Assembly (NCBI RefSeq): GCF_003013715.1
Contig: NC_072812.1
Location: 1,612,001-1,676,000 of the forward strand
Reading direction: 5' to 3'
DNA: 64,000 nucleotides
DNA from: Candidozyma auris
Lineage: Eukaryota; Ascomycota; Pichiomycetes; Serinales; Metschnikowiaceae
Under the pieces are notes generated by a model, which did no database searches, was not told the DNA's origin, and was given only the letters and a program-made list of their open reading frames with translations. The position numbers and the translations under genes were made by a program. Of the stretch, positions 49,684 to 58,436 are shown piece after piece; the stretch's first letter is position 1, and each line of letters starts with the position of its first letter.

Positions 49684-51924
49684 ATAGCACGGAGTTAGTG
49701 ACAATTATGGATATTTAATGACGCATAGTAATTTTCCACAGCATATATGTATTTTAGAATAGCTATGCATGTGTTATGCCAAATAACTGACGGTGCTGCA
49801 CGACGGTTATGTCAAATAAGGCCCACCCCCAAAGGGGAATAATCTCCGAAGAGAGCGTAGAGGTCGGGAACAAGATTCACTAGCCCTAGTGATCTGCATA
49901 TACCGTGGCACTTACCCGGTTATTGAGAGTGATTTTAAGTGCGTCAAGAAGAGCAGCGAAAAATTTTGCATTTAGAACAAGAATTCTCTTTGACCATAAA
50001 TAAGCAGTTGAGCGAATTGATGGAAGAAAACGTATGTGAAATCATTACGATAAATCTATATGAAGACAAAACGCTGTGCACCAGTCAGAGTACTCAAAAT
50101 ATGATCGATACAGTATACCCATTATTTCTGATAGTTTATCAACTCCATTTGAAGAGCTTTATCACTAACAGCCAGTACTGGTGTTGATATCGAAATAAGA
50201 TTGAGCACAAACCAAAGCGCAAGCGACAGCATTCCAGACTGTCTTAGCGTCTGTGTTTTCGACGTAGCTTGTAGTACTCATTTTCCGTACTCATTTACTT
50301 TGACCTTGACGAGGGTGGTAAATGGAGAAGGAAGATGAAATTCCAACAATTGAAAACCCCATGCTCCGTTAGAATTGGATAAGCGGGACTTCGAAACTCG
50401 CTTATGTGATTGACGGCCAATTGTTAGCGGTGCCTTTGTTGGAGGTATTATTGTACGATTGCCACGACAAGACCGAAGGGCCCAAGGCCAATTGACCCTC
50501 CCGGCGTGTTTTGCTAAGGGGTGGGTGGAGAGGAGAAAAAGTACACGTCTACATTCATTCGTTGCTAAATAAGTCCCATGTGCGTAATGGGGATATGAGT
50601 CCCCAACTCAGTAAATAGCTTGCAACGGCAGAATAGGACCATGCGAGTAATCTAACTGCTTTGTTCAGGTCCACAGTCGCTAAACGGTGCGAGACGTCCC
50701 GAAGGAGAGAAATAGGGAGGACGCCAGAGGGCAGCGCGTCGAGGGCAGTAATTATCTGCCGCATTTAGCTTTTATAGTTGGCGTCTGGCGTTGCTAGCGC
50801 AGAGCCTCCATTTTCGCCCAAACTCAGCGGCTCAATGAGTGTTCACGCTGCCCTCGCAGGAAAATACACGGTCGAGGAAACTAGGAAGCCAGGAAGCGAG
50901 GGAGCGAGGCAGCGAGCATCCTTGTGTGCCTGGTGGGCCCGTCAATCTAGACCAGGCAGTGCGAGCCCCAGAGAATGAAAATAAGAAAATAATGTAAGGA
51001 AAATGATTGTAAGGAAATGAAGCTATTATAGGAAGTCGGCTGTTGAATGGCATTCATGAAACACAGCAAATCTTTCCAATTGTGGGCGCCATTGGCAGTC
51101 GAAACAAGGAAAGGTTTCAAAAGTGTAATACATTTCTATTTTCTTTTTTTTTTTTGTTCAGCGCCGCGCGAGGTGCCAGTTGAACCAGCAAGTCTTCAGG
51201 CAGCCAAGTGCGTAGGCGCCGGGCAATTAATGTCCAAAAAGGAATTGACGTGAGAAGAGGCAAAGCAGGGAATGAAGGAAGCAGAGACGTGAATTTTTGT
51301 TCTATTGAGAACGGTGAGGGCTGCAAGAAGGTACCCGACTGGAGCTGGCCTGGACCGCAGGAGCGGAGCCGAACAGATATGCCTGCCGTTGTCGCGCGAG
51401 CAATACACTCTGAGACAAGGATGAACCAAGGAAGGAGCGGGCCAGAGCAGAGAAAATTGAAAATCTTGGGGCAAGAAATGAAACATCTCATATGTACGTC
51501 AGAAGAATTGACAATTGAGAAGGTGGCAAATGGCCGGAGAATTCCCCTCTGAATTAAACTTGCTCTTGGATAAGTCGTTGTGTGCTACTTTTCAAGTATC
51601 TGGCAAGAGTCCTAGGTGCTAGTGGTCTGGCGTTTTGCAGCCACTCCAATTTTCAGTGCGAGGACACGAAAGAAGAAAGAAAGGCTGGGGCTGGCGGTGG
51701 GCGCGAATTCGTGCCGAGAAGGAGTGAAACACGAAATGGCATTGCAAAACACTAAAGGTGCGTCGCGAGTTACACATGTGTGGCAGGGGCACATATCGAG
51801 CGGCGTCTGCCAGGAAAGGACTCTAGATATAAAAAACCCATGCTGCCCACCTGATAGAAACTTGTGATAACTTCATCAATTCACTTTCACTCTTCCCTCA
51901 TCACTACACAACCCCAGAATCATT
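49684..51924. other. 2.24-kb gene-free region upstream of the G1 cyclin
   Basis: The longest gene-free stretch of the window. The right half (about 50.8-51.6 kb) is richer in G and purines, with imperfect GGAAGC/GCGAGG-type repeats near 50878-50930. Several open frames of 60-124 codons occur on both strands but none looks protein-like. Long promoters are usual for tightly regulated G1 cyclins, and a non-coding transcript is possible. Confidence 0.6.
51665..51736 (+). promoter_or_regulatory. Two SBF-type CACGAAA boxes upstream of the cyclin
   Basis: CACGAAA occurs at 51665-51671 and 51730-51736, 260 and 195 bp before the cyclin ATG, on the coding strand. It is the core of the SCB element bound by Swi4/Swi6. 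A TATAAAAAA at 51828-51836 lies between these boxes and the start codon. Confidence 0.6.
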
Positions 51925-52833
51925 ATGGTCTCCTCAATTGATGTGAAAGCATTGAACATCTTCATCAACCAGCCTGTGTCGCAGAATATGATCCACAAGT
52001 TGGTGGTGACCACTTTGCAGGTTCTCCCATGTCTGGAGGACAAGGATGGCAGAACCGCCCACAACGGGAAACCATTGCCTTCTCTCATGACTTTCATCAA
52101 TAAGTTGGTCAGGTACACTAACGTCTACACTGGCACCTTGATGACCACCTTGGTCTACTTGGACAGATTGAAGCACAAGCTCCCCAAGAACGCTCAGGGC
52201 TTACCTTGCACCAGACACAGGATCTTCTTGAGCTGCCTCATCTTGGCCTCCAAGTTCCACAACGACTGCTCTCCAAAAAACATCCATTGGGCCAACTACA
52301 CCGATGGCCTTTTTAGCTTGAAGGATGTCAACCTTATGGAAAGACAGTTGCTCTACCTTTTGAATTGGGGCATTCGTGTCTCCAATGAGGAGATGTGTGC
52401 TCAATTGGCTTCGTTCTTGCTGCCAATCAAGGAGGACTTGATCAAGCTGTCGAAGATGAGAAAGTACTTGGCCAAACAGCAGGCTGCCGCGGCTAGTGCT
52501 TCAACAACGGCTACTTCCACCAAGAACTGCTCCAGAACTTCTCTGTTGTCGCCATCGCCTACGATCTCGCGCTCTTCTTCCGCTGCGTCTCAGTTATCTT
52601 TGCATAACCCTCATCATTCTCGCCAAGCATCCACAAATTCTGTCATGTCACACTACAGACAAGACTCATGCAGCTCTTTGGAACTGCTCAGTCCTGTTAT
52701 GCCTGTCGACAAAGTCAGGGGCTACAATGACAGGAACGCTTACGAGGTCGATCCTCGCATAGAAATGATGGCTAGAAACGAGGAGCAAGAATTGTCTAGA
52801 ATGATTTCTCAGATTTACAAGCAGGGAGCTTAA
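51925..52833 (+). CDS. Pcl1/Pcl2-type G1 cyclin
   Basis: A 302-aa cyclin. The cyclin box spans about 35-170 and includes PSLMTFINKLVRYTNVYTGTLMTTLVYLDRL, RHRIFLSCLILASKFHND and NLMERQLLYLLNWGI. These are marks of the Pcl1/2 (Pho85 cyclin) subfamily. The C-terminal ~120 residues are Ser/Thr-rich with no clear fold. Pcl cyclins drive Pho85 in G1 and bud morphogenesis. Whether this is Pcl1 or Pcl2 is not decidable here. The promoter has SBF-like boxes, in keeping with G1/S expression. Confidence 0.88.
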   Translation: MVSSIDVKALNIFINQPVSQNMIHKLVVTTLQVLPCLEDKDGRTAHNGKPLPSLMTFINKLVRYTNVYTGTLMTTLVYLDRLKHKLPKNAQGLPCTRHRIFLSCLILASKFHNDCSPKNIHWANYTDGLFSLKDVNLMERQLLYLLNWGIRVSNEEMCAQLASFLLPIKEDLIKLSKMRKYLAKQQAAAASASTTATSTKNCSRTSLLSPSPTISRSSSAASQLSLHNPHHSRQASTNSVMSHYRQDSCSSLELLSPVMPVDKVRGYNDRNAYEVDPRIEMMARNEEQELSRMISQIYKQGA

Positions 52834-53077
52834 AACAATTGGATTTTACAGATGCAGGGCATCCACATATTCACGGATTTACGAAATTTATTTCTTATTT
52901 TATAGACGGTATTTTAATGGAATCGAGGTTACTAAATTGAGCAGTAGTCAAGACTATTGTTTTCGCAGCCAAGAGCTGACTTGCCAACAGGTGCCCACTA
53001 AACCCGTACACCACCTCCCTTCGTTATCTATAGTACTCTTTTGAAGCCTGTGATGTGACCTCCAACCTGATCAGCGT

Positions 53078-54694
53078 ATGCTTGCTCGCCTTTCGAGATT
53101 CAGGGCTAATAGTAGGAGATTTTCTGTCTCCAGAATTGCATTCAAAGGAAATAATGACAGTAACAATAATAATAACAATAACAACGACAACAAAGATCAA
53201 CTCCGAAACCTCGGATTAGTTCTACTGAAGGGAAAGGTCGGTGATCTGCGCAGCAAAGAGACACGAAAGGGTACCTCGCTCAACATAGAATCTGAAAGTA
53301 CTCCTCCTTCAACCCTAGACGAACTGTCACTCGATTTAGCTGTGAAGCAGAATATCGAGGAGCTCGAAGATTCATATGAGACAATCGCATTCATGACGAA
53401 AGATGATGTCAAAATACAAGAGAACTTAGACGAGGGAGGGCAGTTTGGATCTTTCCCATCTCAGCATTTCCTAGACAGGAAGGCCCTTATAAGGAGTCTT
53501 CCGGATGAGGTTGATCTACTAGATACTCCTTGGGAGGAAATCAAGCGAGTATACAACACTCTCGACAAGCTTGACGAAGATAAAGCAGTTCACGCGAAAT
53601 ACATGAAACGATTTGGCATTGATGAGAAGGATCTATTGACGAAGTTGCGTCTTGGACGAAATCTTGACGACATGTGCAAGGCAGGTCGTCGAGGCGAAAA
53701 GTACGATGTTCCCAAGGGCTTGGAGAGAGTATTCAAGAGATTGTACCCTTACAACGTTGTTGGATTTGACCGCTCTATTCTTGGCGTTCCTCTTAGGACG
53801 GGACGTCACTCGTTGAAGAGTAATGATGACGAGAAAACGCGCCGGGAGATCCCCGAGGAGCTTGTCAGGGACATGGGCCCTTTCGACACCAAAGTACCAA
53901 TTCATAAGGTTGATGTCAATTTTTTTGAAGAGGATCAACTCAAGGAAAGTATCAGCCCGTACGACCTGAAACCACTTCCCCCGGAGGATTTGCTTAGAAG
54001 TATAGGCAAGCCTATGATTTTTGACAATATTGATCATTACAACAAAATAGAGCACCCATCTACGGAGCTTCTTGACCGCATAGAGCGAGAAACTCTCACA
54101 CTCAAAGACTCATTATACTTGGAAATTGCTAGAAAAATGATACCTCTGGGCGTTGATGTGGTGAACTTGAACGCTCCCAAATTGCGTACAAACGAATACG
54201 TTATTGCGCTGAAAGACCACCATGCAACGGCATTGTCGGGACCAACTCTCAGCTACCGATACAAATACTTTGATCTCATTCCCGTTTATGGTATGCTCCT
54301 CACAAACAGGAAGCATTGCAGTTATCTTTACAAACATTTATTCAAAGTCATTCTCATCAATCTTGAAGAGCATGTTGATGCTTTGACACGCATAAAGTAC
54401 AAGCTGCCGGAGGAGTCACAAAAATTCCTCGGCAAACTATACAGCAGGATACATCGCGTTGTTTCGGAGAAGTTAATGCCAATGGCTGTGGATTGCCGTC
54501 TTCGGATACCGCTAGACTACCAGGCAGCGATCCATAAGCACATTTCATCGATCAACTTCTCTCGAATCTACTGGCTCAAATCTCCTCGCAAACCACCATT
54601 TGGCAGCCGTGACTACGTTAGCCAAGTCCGTCGGCAGGCGCGCAGGTTTAACATCCTAATCCTTAACCCAGCCCACCTTAAGTACTCCAAGTAG
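53078..54694 (+). CDS. Unassigned mitochondrial protein (538 aa)
   Basis: The first ~25 residues (MLARLSRFRANSRRFSVSRIAFK) carry seven Arg and no acid, a strong mitochondrial presequence. A poly-Asn run encoded by AAT/AAC repeats follows at about 26-38. The remainder is soluble, with a basic C-terminal block (RDYVSQVRRQARRFNILILNP). There is no membrane span or known motif that I can name. The position next to MRP10 and the presequence suggest mitochondrial gene expression, which is inference. The recurrent motif lies about 107 bp upstream. Confidence 0.8.
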   Translation: MLARLSRFRANSRRFSVSRIAFKGNNDSNNNNNNNNDNKDQLRNLGLVLLKGKVGDLRSKETRKGTSLNIESESTPPSTLDELSLDLAVKQNIEELEDSYETIAFMTKDDVKIQENLDEGGQFGSFPSQHFLDRKALIRSLPDEVDLLDTPWEEIKRVYNTLDKLDEDKAVHAKYMKRFGIDEKDLLTKLRLGRNLDDMCKAGRRGEKYDVPKGLERVFKRLYPYNVVGFDRSILGVPLRTGRHSLKSNDDEKTRREIPEELVRDMGPFDTKVPIHKVDVNFFEEDQLKESISPYDLKPLPPEDLLRSIGKPMIFDNIDHYNKIEHPSTELLDRIERETLTLKDSLYLEIARKMIPLGVDVVNLNAPKLRTNEYVIALKDHHATALSGPTLSYRYKYFDLIPVYGMLLTNRKHCSYLYKHLFKVILINLEEHVDALTRIKYKLPEESQKFLGKLYSRIHRVVSEKLMPMAVDCRLRIPLDYQAAIHKHISSINFSRIYWLKSPRKPPFGSRDYVSQVRRQARRFNILILNPAHLKYSK

Positions 54695-54772
54695 TGCACA
54701 TACCAGCTGATCAAGAGAGCGACTAATTTTTTCGTTTCCTCAACTTAAACTAGTATCTTCACGCTCCCTAAA

Positions 54773-55078
54773 ATGCAGCCATCAAAGAATAATATGGCTT
54801 ATAAGAAGGTAGCACAGAGCTTCCAATTGCCCCCTTTGCCACATGTAAAGGTGCGGAATCCAGTCGCCACCAACTCAATGAAAAACTGCACGGTGATGAT
54901 GGCAAGCTTATTAAACTGCTGGGCAGCTAATGGAGAAGGATCGCAAGCTTGCGCCGCTTTGGAGTACGAGTTGAAGACTTGTATGGAAGTTGCAGGTAAG
55001 CAGAAGGGAAGAGAAGGTTCCATCAACTATCACACATCTAGACTATATCCTAAGTTGAAACGCAACAAGAACGATTAA
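54773..55078 (+). CDS. MRP10: Mitochondrial small-subunit ribosomal protein Mrp10
   Basis: A 101-aa protein with twin Cys pairs of the CHCH/CX9C type (CTVMMASLLNCW and CAALEYELKTCM). FQLPPLPHVKVRNP at the N-terminus and INYHTSRLYPKLK at the C-terminus match Mrp10 (95 aa in S. cerevisiae). Mrp10 is a mitoribosome subunit that is oxidised by Mia40 on import. The start could be Met1 (54773) or Met8 (54794, MAYKKVAQ). It lies 78 bp after the preceding mitochondrial gene. Confidence 0.93.
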   Translation: MQPSKNNMAYKKVAQSFQLPPLPHVKVRNPVATNSMKNCTVMMASLLNCWAANGEGSQACAALEYELKTCMEVAGKQKGREGSINYHTSRLYPKLKRNKND

Positions 55079-55238
55079 CTGTACATAGCATTAACACGGG
55101 TTTGGAAACAAATTAAGCTCGTAGTTGGCGACTTGATGTACAGCCTAGATTATTCATCCGAAAAAGTGTTAAGTGATGACTCTAAAATGAATTTCCAAAA
55201 AAAAATATGCGATTTCTGTGGATCGAACACAGGACCTC

Positions 55239-55273
<35 letters not shown>

Positions 55274-55789
55274 AAACCGCTAACTATGAGAAACTTATGA
55301 ATTATAGATTGCTGAGTAATAATCATTTGACCATATATTTAGAGCTCTCTCCCCGTTACTATATCTCAAAAATAATCAAAGGACCTTTTGAAGCTTCGAG
55401 ATTTAGAGCCCTTTATTGGCGCGACCCTCAATCAACGTATTCATTAAAAAAAAAAAATCTATAAAAAAAAAAAAAAACTGTATTGTCATTGAGTTAAATA
55501 GGTTTTTGTAGTCTGAGGGAGAGCTTCTTTGTTCAAGAAAATAATAGTAAACTCGATTTGGTAGATTTACCATAGTGAGAAGCAACCAAAATTCTCAAGG
55601 CGAGAGAATGGGATGTACTCCCTGAACACTGACCTCCGCAATCTTCTAATAAATCCAAGACAATTCGTATTTTCTGGATGTTTATTCTCAATGTGACGAG
55701 ATTTATTATCAAAGCTGTTCAAAAGTCATTTTTTTTTTTTAGTGAGGTTAATTTATCCACATTGGTATGTCAAATAAAGATAATAGCTC
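55079..55789. other. MRP10-RKM4 convergent spacer holding tRNA-Phe
   Basis: 711 bp between convergent genes. The tRNA-Phe gene occupies 55208-55280. The rest is AT-rich, with A runs at about 55446-55488 and a T run at 55728-55740. I see nothing else. Confidence 0.7.
55208..55280 (-). tRNA. tRNA-Phe (GAA)
   Basis: On the minus strand the 73-nt sequence begins GCGGTTTTAGCTCAG and ends AAATCGCA. The A box (TAGCTCAGTTGGGAG) and B box (GTTCGATCC) are intact. The anticodon loop CTGAAGA has GAA. The acceptor stem pairs fully with one G-U. A run of T follows the 3' end as a Pol III terminator. No intron is present, unlike the S. cerevisiae tRNA-Phe genes. Confidence 0.97.
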
Positions 55790-57265
55790 CTATTCAGTCT
55801 TCTGCTTCTTAGAAGGCTCCTCCTGAAAAATGTTTCTTTTCTGAATATTTTTTATAAGCTTCGCATCAGGTATGAAGTTGTACTTACGTTCTTCAGAATT
55901 AAAGAGCTTGGTACCTTTTAAACACTCCTGTAATGCCTTGCGTTCAGACTGGAGCACAACGTTAGCCATCACTTTCCTAGTCATAGGAAGCTCAACGATG
56001 ACGCCATCTTCTGGTCCATATTCTTCCAAACGAAGCTCAAGAATCCTTTTCAAATTATCTTTCAACTCCTCTGTGAGCTTACCAGAGTCAAGGAGTTGAT
56101 AACACTTTTTATAAACTCTTCTAATAGCACGATCTTTAGTCTCCATACTTTTGTCATTGAATGGCGTTTCATCATTGATACCAGCGAGCACTGTTAGAAG
56201 CTGAACGGTAAAAATCAACTCAAAGATGACCTCACCAGAGGCGAAACAGTCGTAACTCTCCAAAACGAACTCTTCCTCCTCTTCGGCCTGAATATCGCAA
56301 AGTATGCTTATGATATCCTCTATATTAGATTCCGAAAGTGACGTATTTTTGGCGAAAAATTCTTTGATTAATGTTAAAGAGACCTCCCCAAAATCAGCTG
56401 CCGATCCATCAGGCTCTACATAGCCGTAGCGCCTCAATATTTCAGCATTAGGATGTTCAGAATAAGTGTTGAATACTTGCTCTCCCTTTTTAATTGCTTT
56501 AAGTGATTTCAAAACAAGACAATCGGTATGGTTCATGAGACTTGCATTATGTTTCATGGTGTCTGCATTGAGAGTGTCAGCGAGAGGTACCATACTTTTG
56601 ACATATGATGAGCTTCCCACAGGTATATTATCGTCTTCCATACTTTCTTCGTCTTCCTCATCATCGTCGTCACCATCAGATTCCTTTTCCTTTTGGACAT
56701 CAAAAGAATATGACATTATAAGGGCTGCCACTTTGTGAAGCTCTTCTTGTGATATGTCTTGGAGTTTGGAAATGTTCAATGCCAAAATGAAGCCTCTCAC
56801 TCTACTCAAAAGGGAATCCGCAGATTCCTTTCCAATACGAGTGACAATGTATGAGGGATTAAGATCGTTGACTTCCTCATCCGACCAAAAAATCAATTGG
56901 TCAAAGGTGTAATTCTCCGGGTCGTTGATGGGAAGAACATCGAAGTAGGCTTTCCATCTGCTTTCGTCCCCCTTAGCTTTCCACTCATACGCGAGGCAGA
57001 GTATAAGAGCCTCCCACTGGGGCAATTCAAGTAATTTGTCCTTAGCAGAGGGATAATCTTTGATTAATGCACTGTTCATGGGGTTGAGGAACATGCTTCT
57101 TGGAAGTCGGAAAAGCTCCTCATCTGTCTCTATGTCTTCTATGGCGATAACAGCTCTGCCTTGTCCTAAATTTCTCTTGTCCTGAATCTCAATCTTGTTC
57201 GAAATTTCAACATTCTGATCGTTCAACCACTCAAGGAATGCAGTAGTTTTGGAATTGAATGTCAT
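55790..57265 (-). CDS. RKM4: SET-domain ribosomal lysine methyltransferase Rkm4-like
   Basis: From ATG 57265 the product is 491 aa (Rkm4 is 494 aa in S. cerevisiae). The SET fold is split, as in the SETD6/Rkm family: GRAVIAIEDIETDEELFRLPRSMFL near 35-60, then an inserted helical region with an acidic run (about 200-217), then DTLNADTMKHNASL and EQVFNTYSEHPNAEILRRYGY (about 260-285). A Rubisco-LSMT-like C-terminal domain follows. Rkm4 methylates ribosomal protein Rpl42. Assignment among Rkm paralogues is by length and overall look. A TTTCGCAACCA box lies just upstream. Confidence 0.82.
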   Translation of the reverse strand: MTFNSKTTAFLEWLNDQNVEISNKIEIQDKRNLGQGRAVIAIEDIETDEELFRLPRSMFLNPMNSALIKDYPSAKDKLLELPQWEALILCLAYEWKAKGDESRWKAYFDVLPINDPENYTFDQLIFWSDEEVNDLNPSYIVTRIGKESADSLLSRVRGFILALNISKLQDISQEELHKVAALIMSYSFDVQKEKESDGDDDDEEDEESMEDDNIPVGSSSYVKSMVPLADTLNADTMKHNASLMNHTDCLVLKSLKAIKKGEQVFNTYSEHPNAEILRRYGYVEPDGSAADFGEVSLTLIKEFFAKNTSLSESNIEDIISILCDIQAEEEEEFVLESYDCFASGEVIFELIFTVQLLTVLAGINDETPFNDKSMETKDRAIRRVYKKCYQLLDSGKLTEELKDNLKRILELRLEEYGPEDGVIVELPMTRKVMANVVLQSERKALQECLKGTKLFNSEERKYNFIPDAKLIKNIQKRNIFQEEPSKKQKTE

Positions 57266-57358
57266 CTTGAAATGATAGATAAAAGAAATTTCGCAACCAA
57301 CACTTCGCACTAAAAAAACGTAAATAATAGTTACAAATTACATTAAGGTCTAAGTAGT

Positions 57359-58408
57359 CTAAGAGGCCACTTGACTATTTGATTCTTTAGGCCTGCACTC
57401 CATAGCTTCGATTCGTTTGAAAAATACTTTGCCTGATTTTGGAATGAAGGGAGCGTCCGTGTCAGAAAGCCTCAAATATGCATCATCACTGAGGCCAACG
57501 GCCATCAATGATCCATCATAACTTATGTCAAAGTGTGAGATCGCTAAATTCTCAGCTATTTTGGGGAATTGTCTCATTCTTCTTCTTCTGACCCAGTCCC
57601 ACACGCAGATATGTCCGTCACCGCCAGTAGTGAATAACGAGTTGTATTGTTTATGGAACCTTAGATTAGTGACGGGATACACAGTGTCCGTATGCGACTC
57701 CTTGTCTTTCTCTCTGTGGCACTTGAAGGCATATTTTAGCAGTTGGGCCTCTTCCAGAAGATCGTTATAGTCTATGCATACTCTGCCATCGATGCCTGAC
57801 ACAGCGTATCCTGCTTCGGAGGGGAATTGACGAATACTTGTCATTTGATATTTGAGTCCACTCGTACGGCATTGCCACGGGCTTTCACGCTTCCGAAGAT
57901 CATATAATTGAACTTGGTTGTCAGCTAATCCGACCGTGAGAATCTGGGGCAGAGAGTCCATCGCGAATAGTTTTGAGGAGCAATCATGTTTATCGACAAT
58001 TCTTCTTAATCGAGGGTCGTAGTAATAGATTAGACCATCAATAGTCGTAAAAATCATCAAGTTTGTGTCAGCAAACTGGATGTGGGTAATCAGACTGGAG
58101 GTATCACGGACCTGTGTAGTCACAATTGGACTAGTCATTCGAGTATTTTCGTAGTCAAATTGACGAACAGTACCATCCCAACAGCCAGCATAGGTTGTAT
58201 GCTCTGAATGAGCCACTCCCATGATCGGTGATGGTAGCTTGATCTCAGCTGAGATACGCGGTGTTAGAGAACTGTCCAGCGCGTTGCATGAATATAGTAG
58301 GGCGATATTGTCGTGTGAAGCAACTATGAGTGACCCTGTGCTGGAAGCAAAATTAACGCATGATAGTAGCCCTAGATTCGTCGGCGTAGGCAATGGAATG
58401 AAAGTCAT
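57359..58408 (-). CDS. BUB3: Bub3 spindle-checkpoint WD40 protein
   Basis: A 349-aa seven-bladed WD40 protein. Marks include AGCWDGTVRQFDYEN, TVGLADNQVQLYDLRKRESPWQ, SGIDGRVCIDYND, FKCHRE and the terminal blade TGGDGHICVWDWVRRRRMRQFP, all in the Bub3 order. Bub3 binds phosphorylated MELT repeats on Spc105/Knl1 and recruits Bub1 and Mad3 to unattached kinetochores. Only 28 bp separate its ATG from the stop of the gene upstream, so its promoter must overlap that coding region. Confidence 0.94.
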   Translation of the reverse strand: MTFIPLPTPTNLGLLSCVNFASSTGSLIVASHDNIALLYSCNALDSSLTPRISAEIKLPSPIMGVAHSEHTTYAGCWDGTVRQFDYENTRMTSPIVTTQVRDTSSLITHIQFADTNLMIFTTIDGLIYYYDPRLRRIVDKHDCSSKLFAMDSLPQILTVGLADNQVQLYDLRKRESPWQCRTSGLKYQMTSIRQFPSEAGYAVSGIDGRVCIDYNDLLEEAQLLKYAFKCHREKDKESHTDTVYPVTNLRFHKQYNSLFTTGGDGHICVWDWVRRRRMRQFPKIAENLAISHFDISYDGSLMAVGLSDDAYLRLSDTDAPFIPKSGKVFFKRIEAMECRPKESNSQVAS

Positions 58409-58436
58409 TGAAAGGTAGCGTCACTATCCTTAGAAC

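Noticed and set aside
49684..51924. Regional centromere in the longest gene-free block
   Set aside because: The block is not AT-rich overall; its right half is G-rich and carries cyclin promoter elements. Sequence alone gives no positive evidence.
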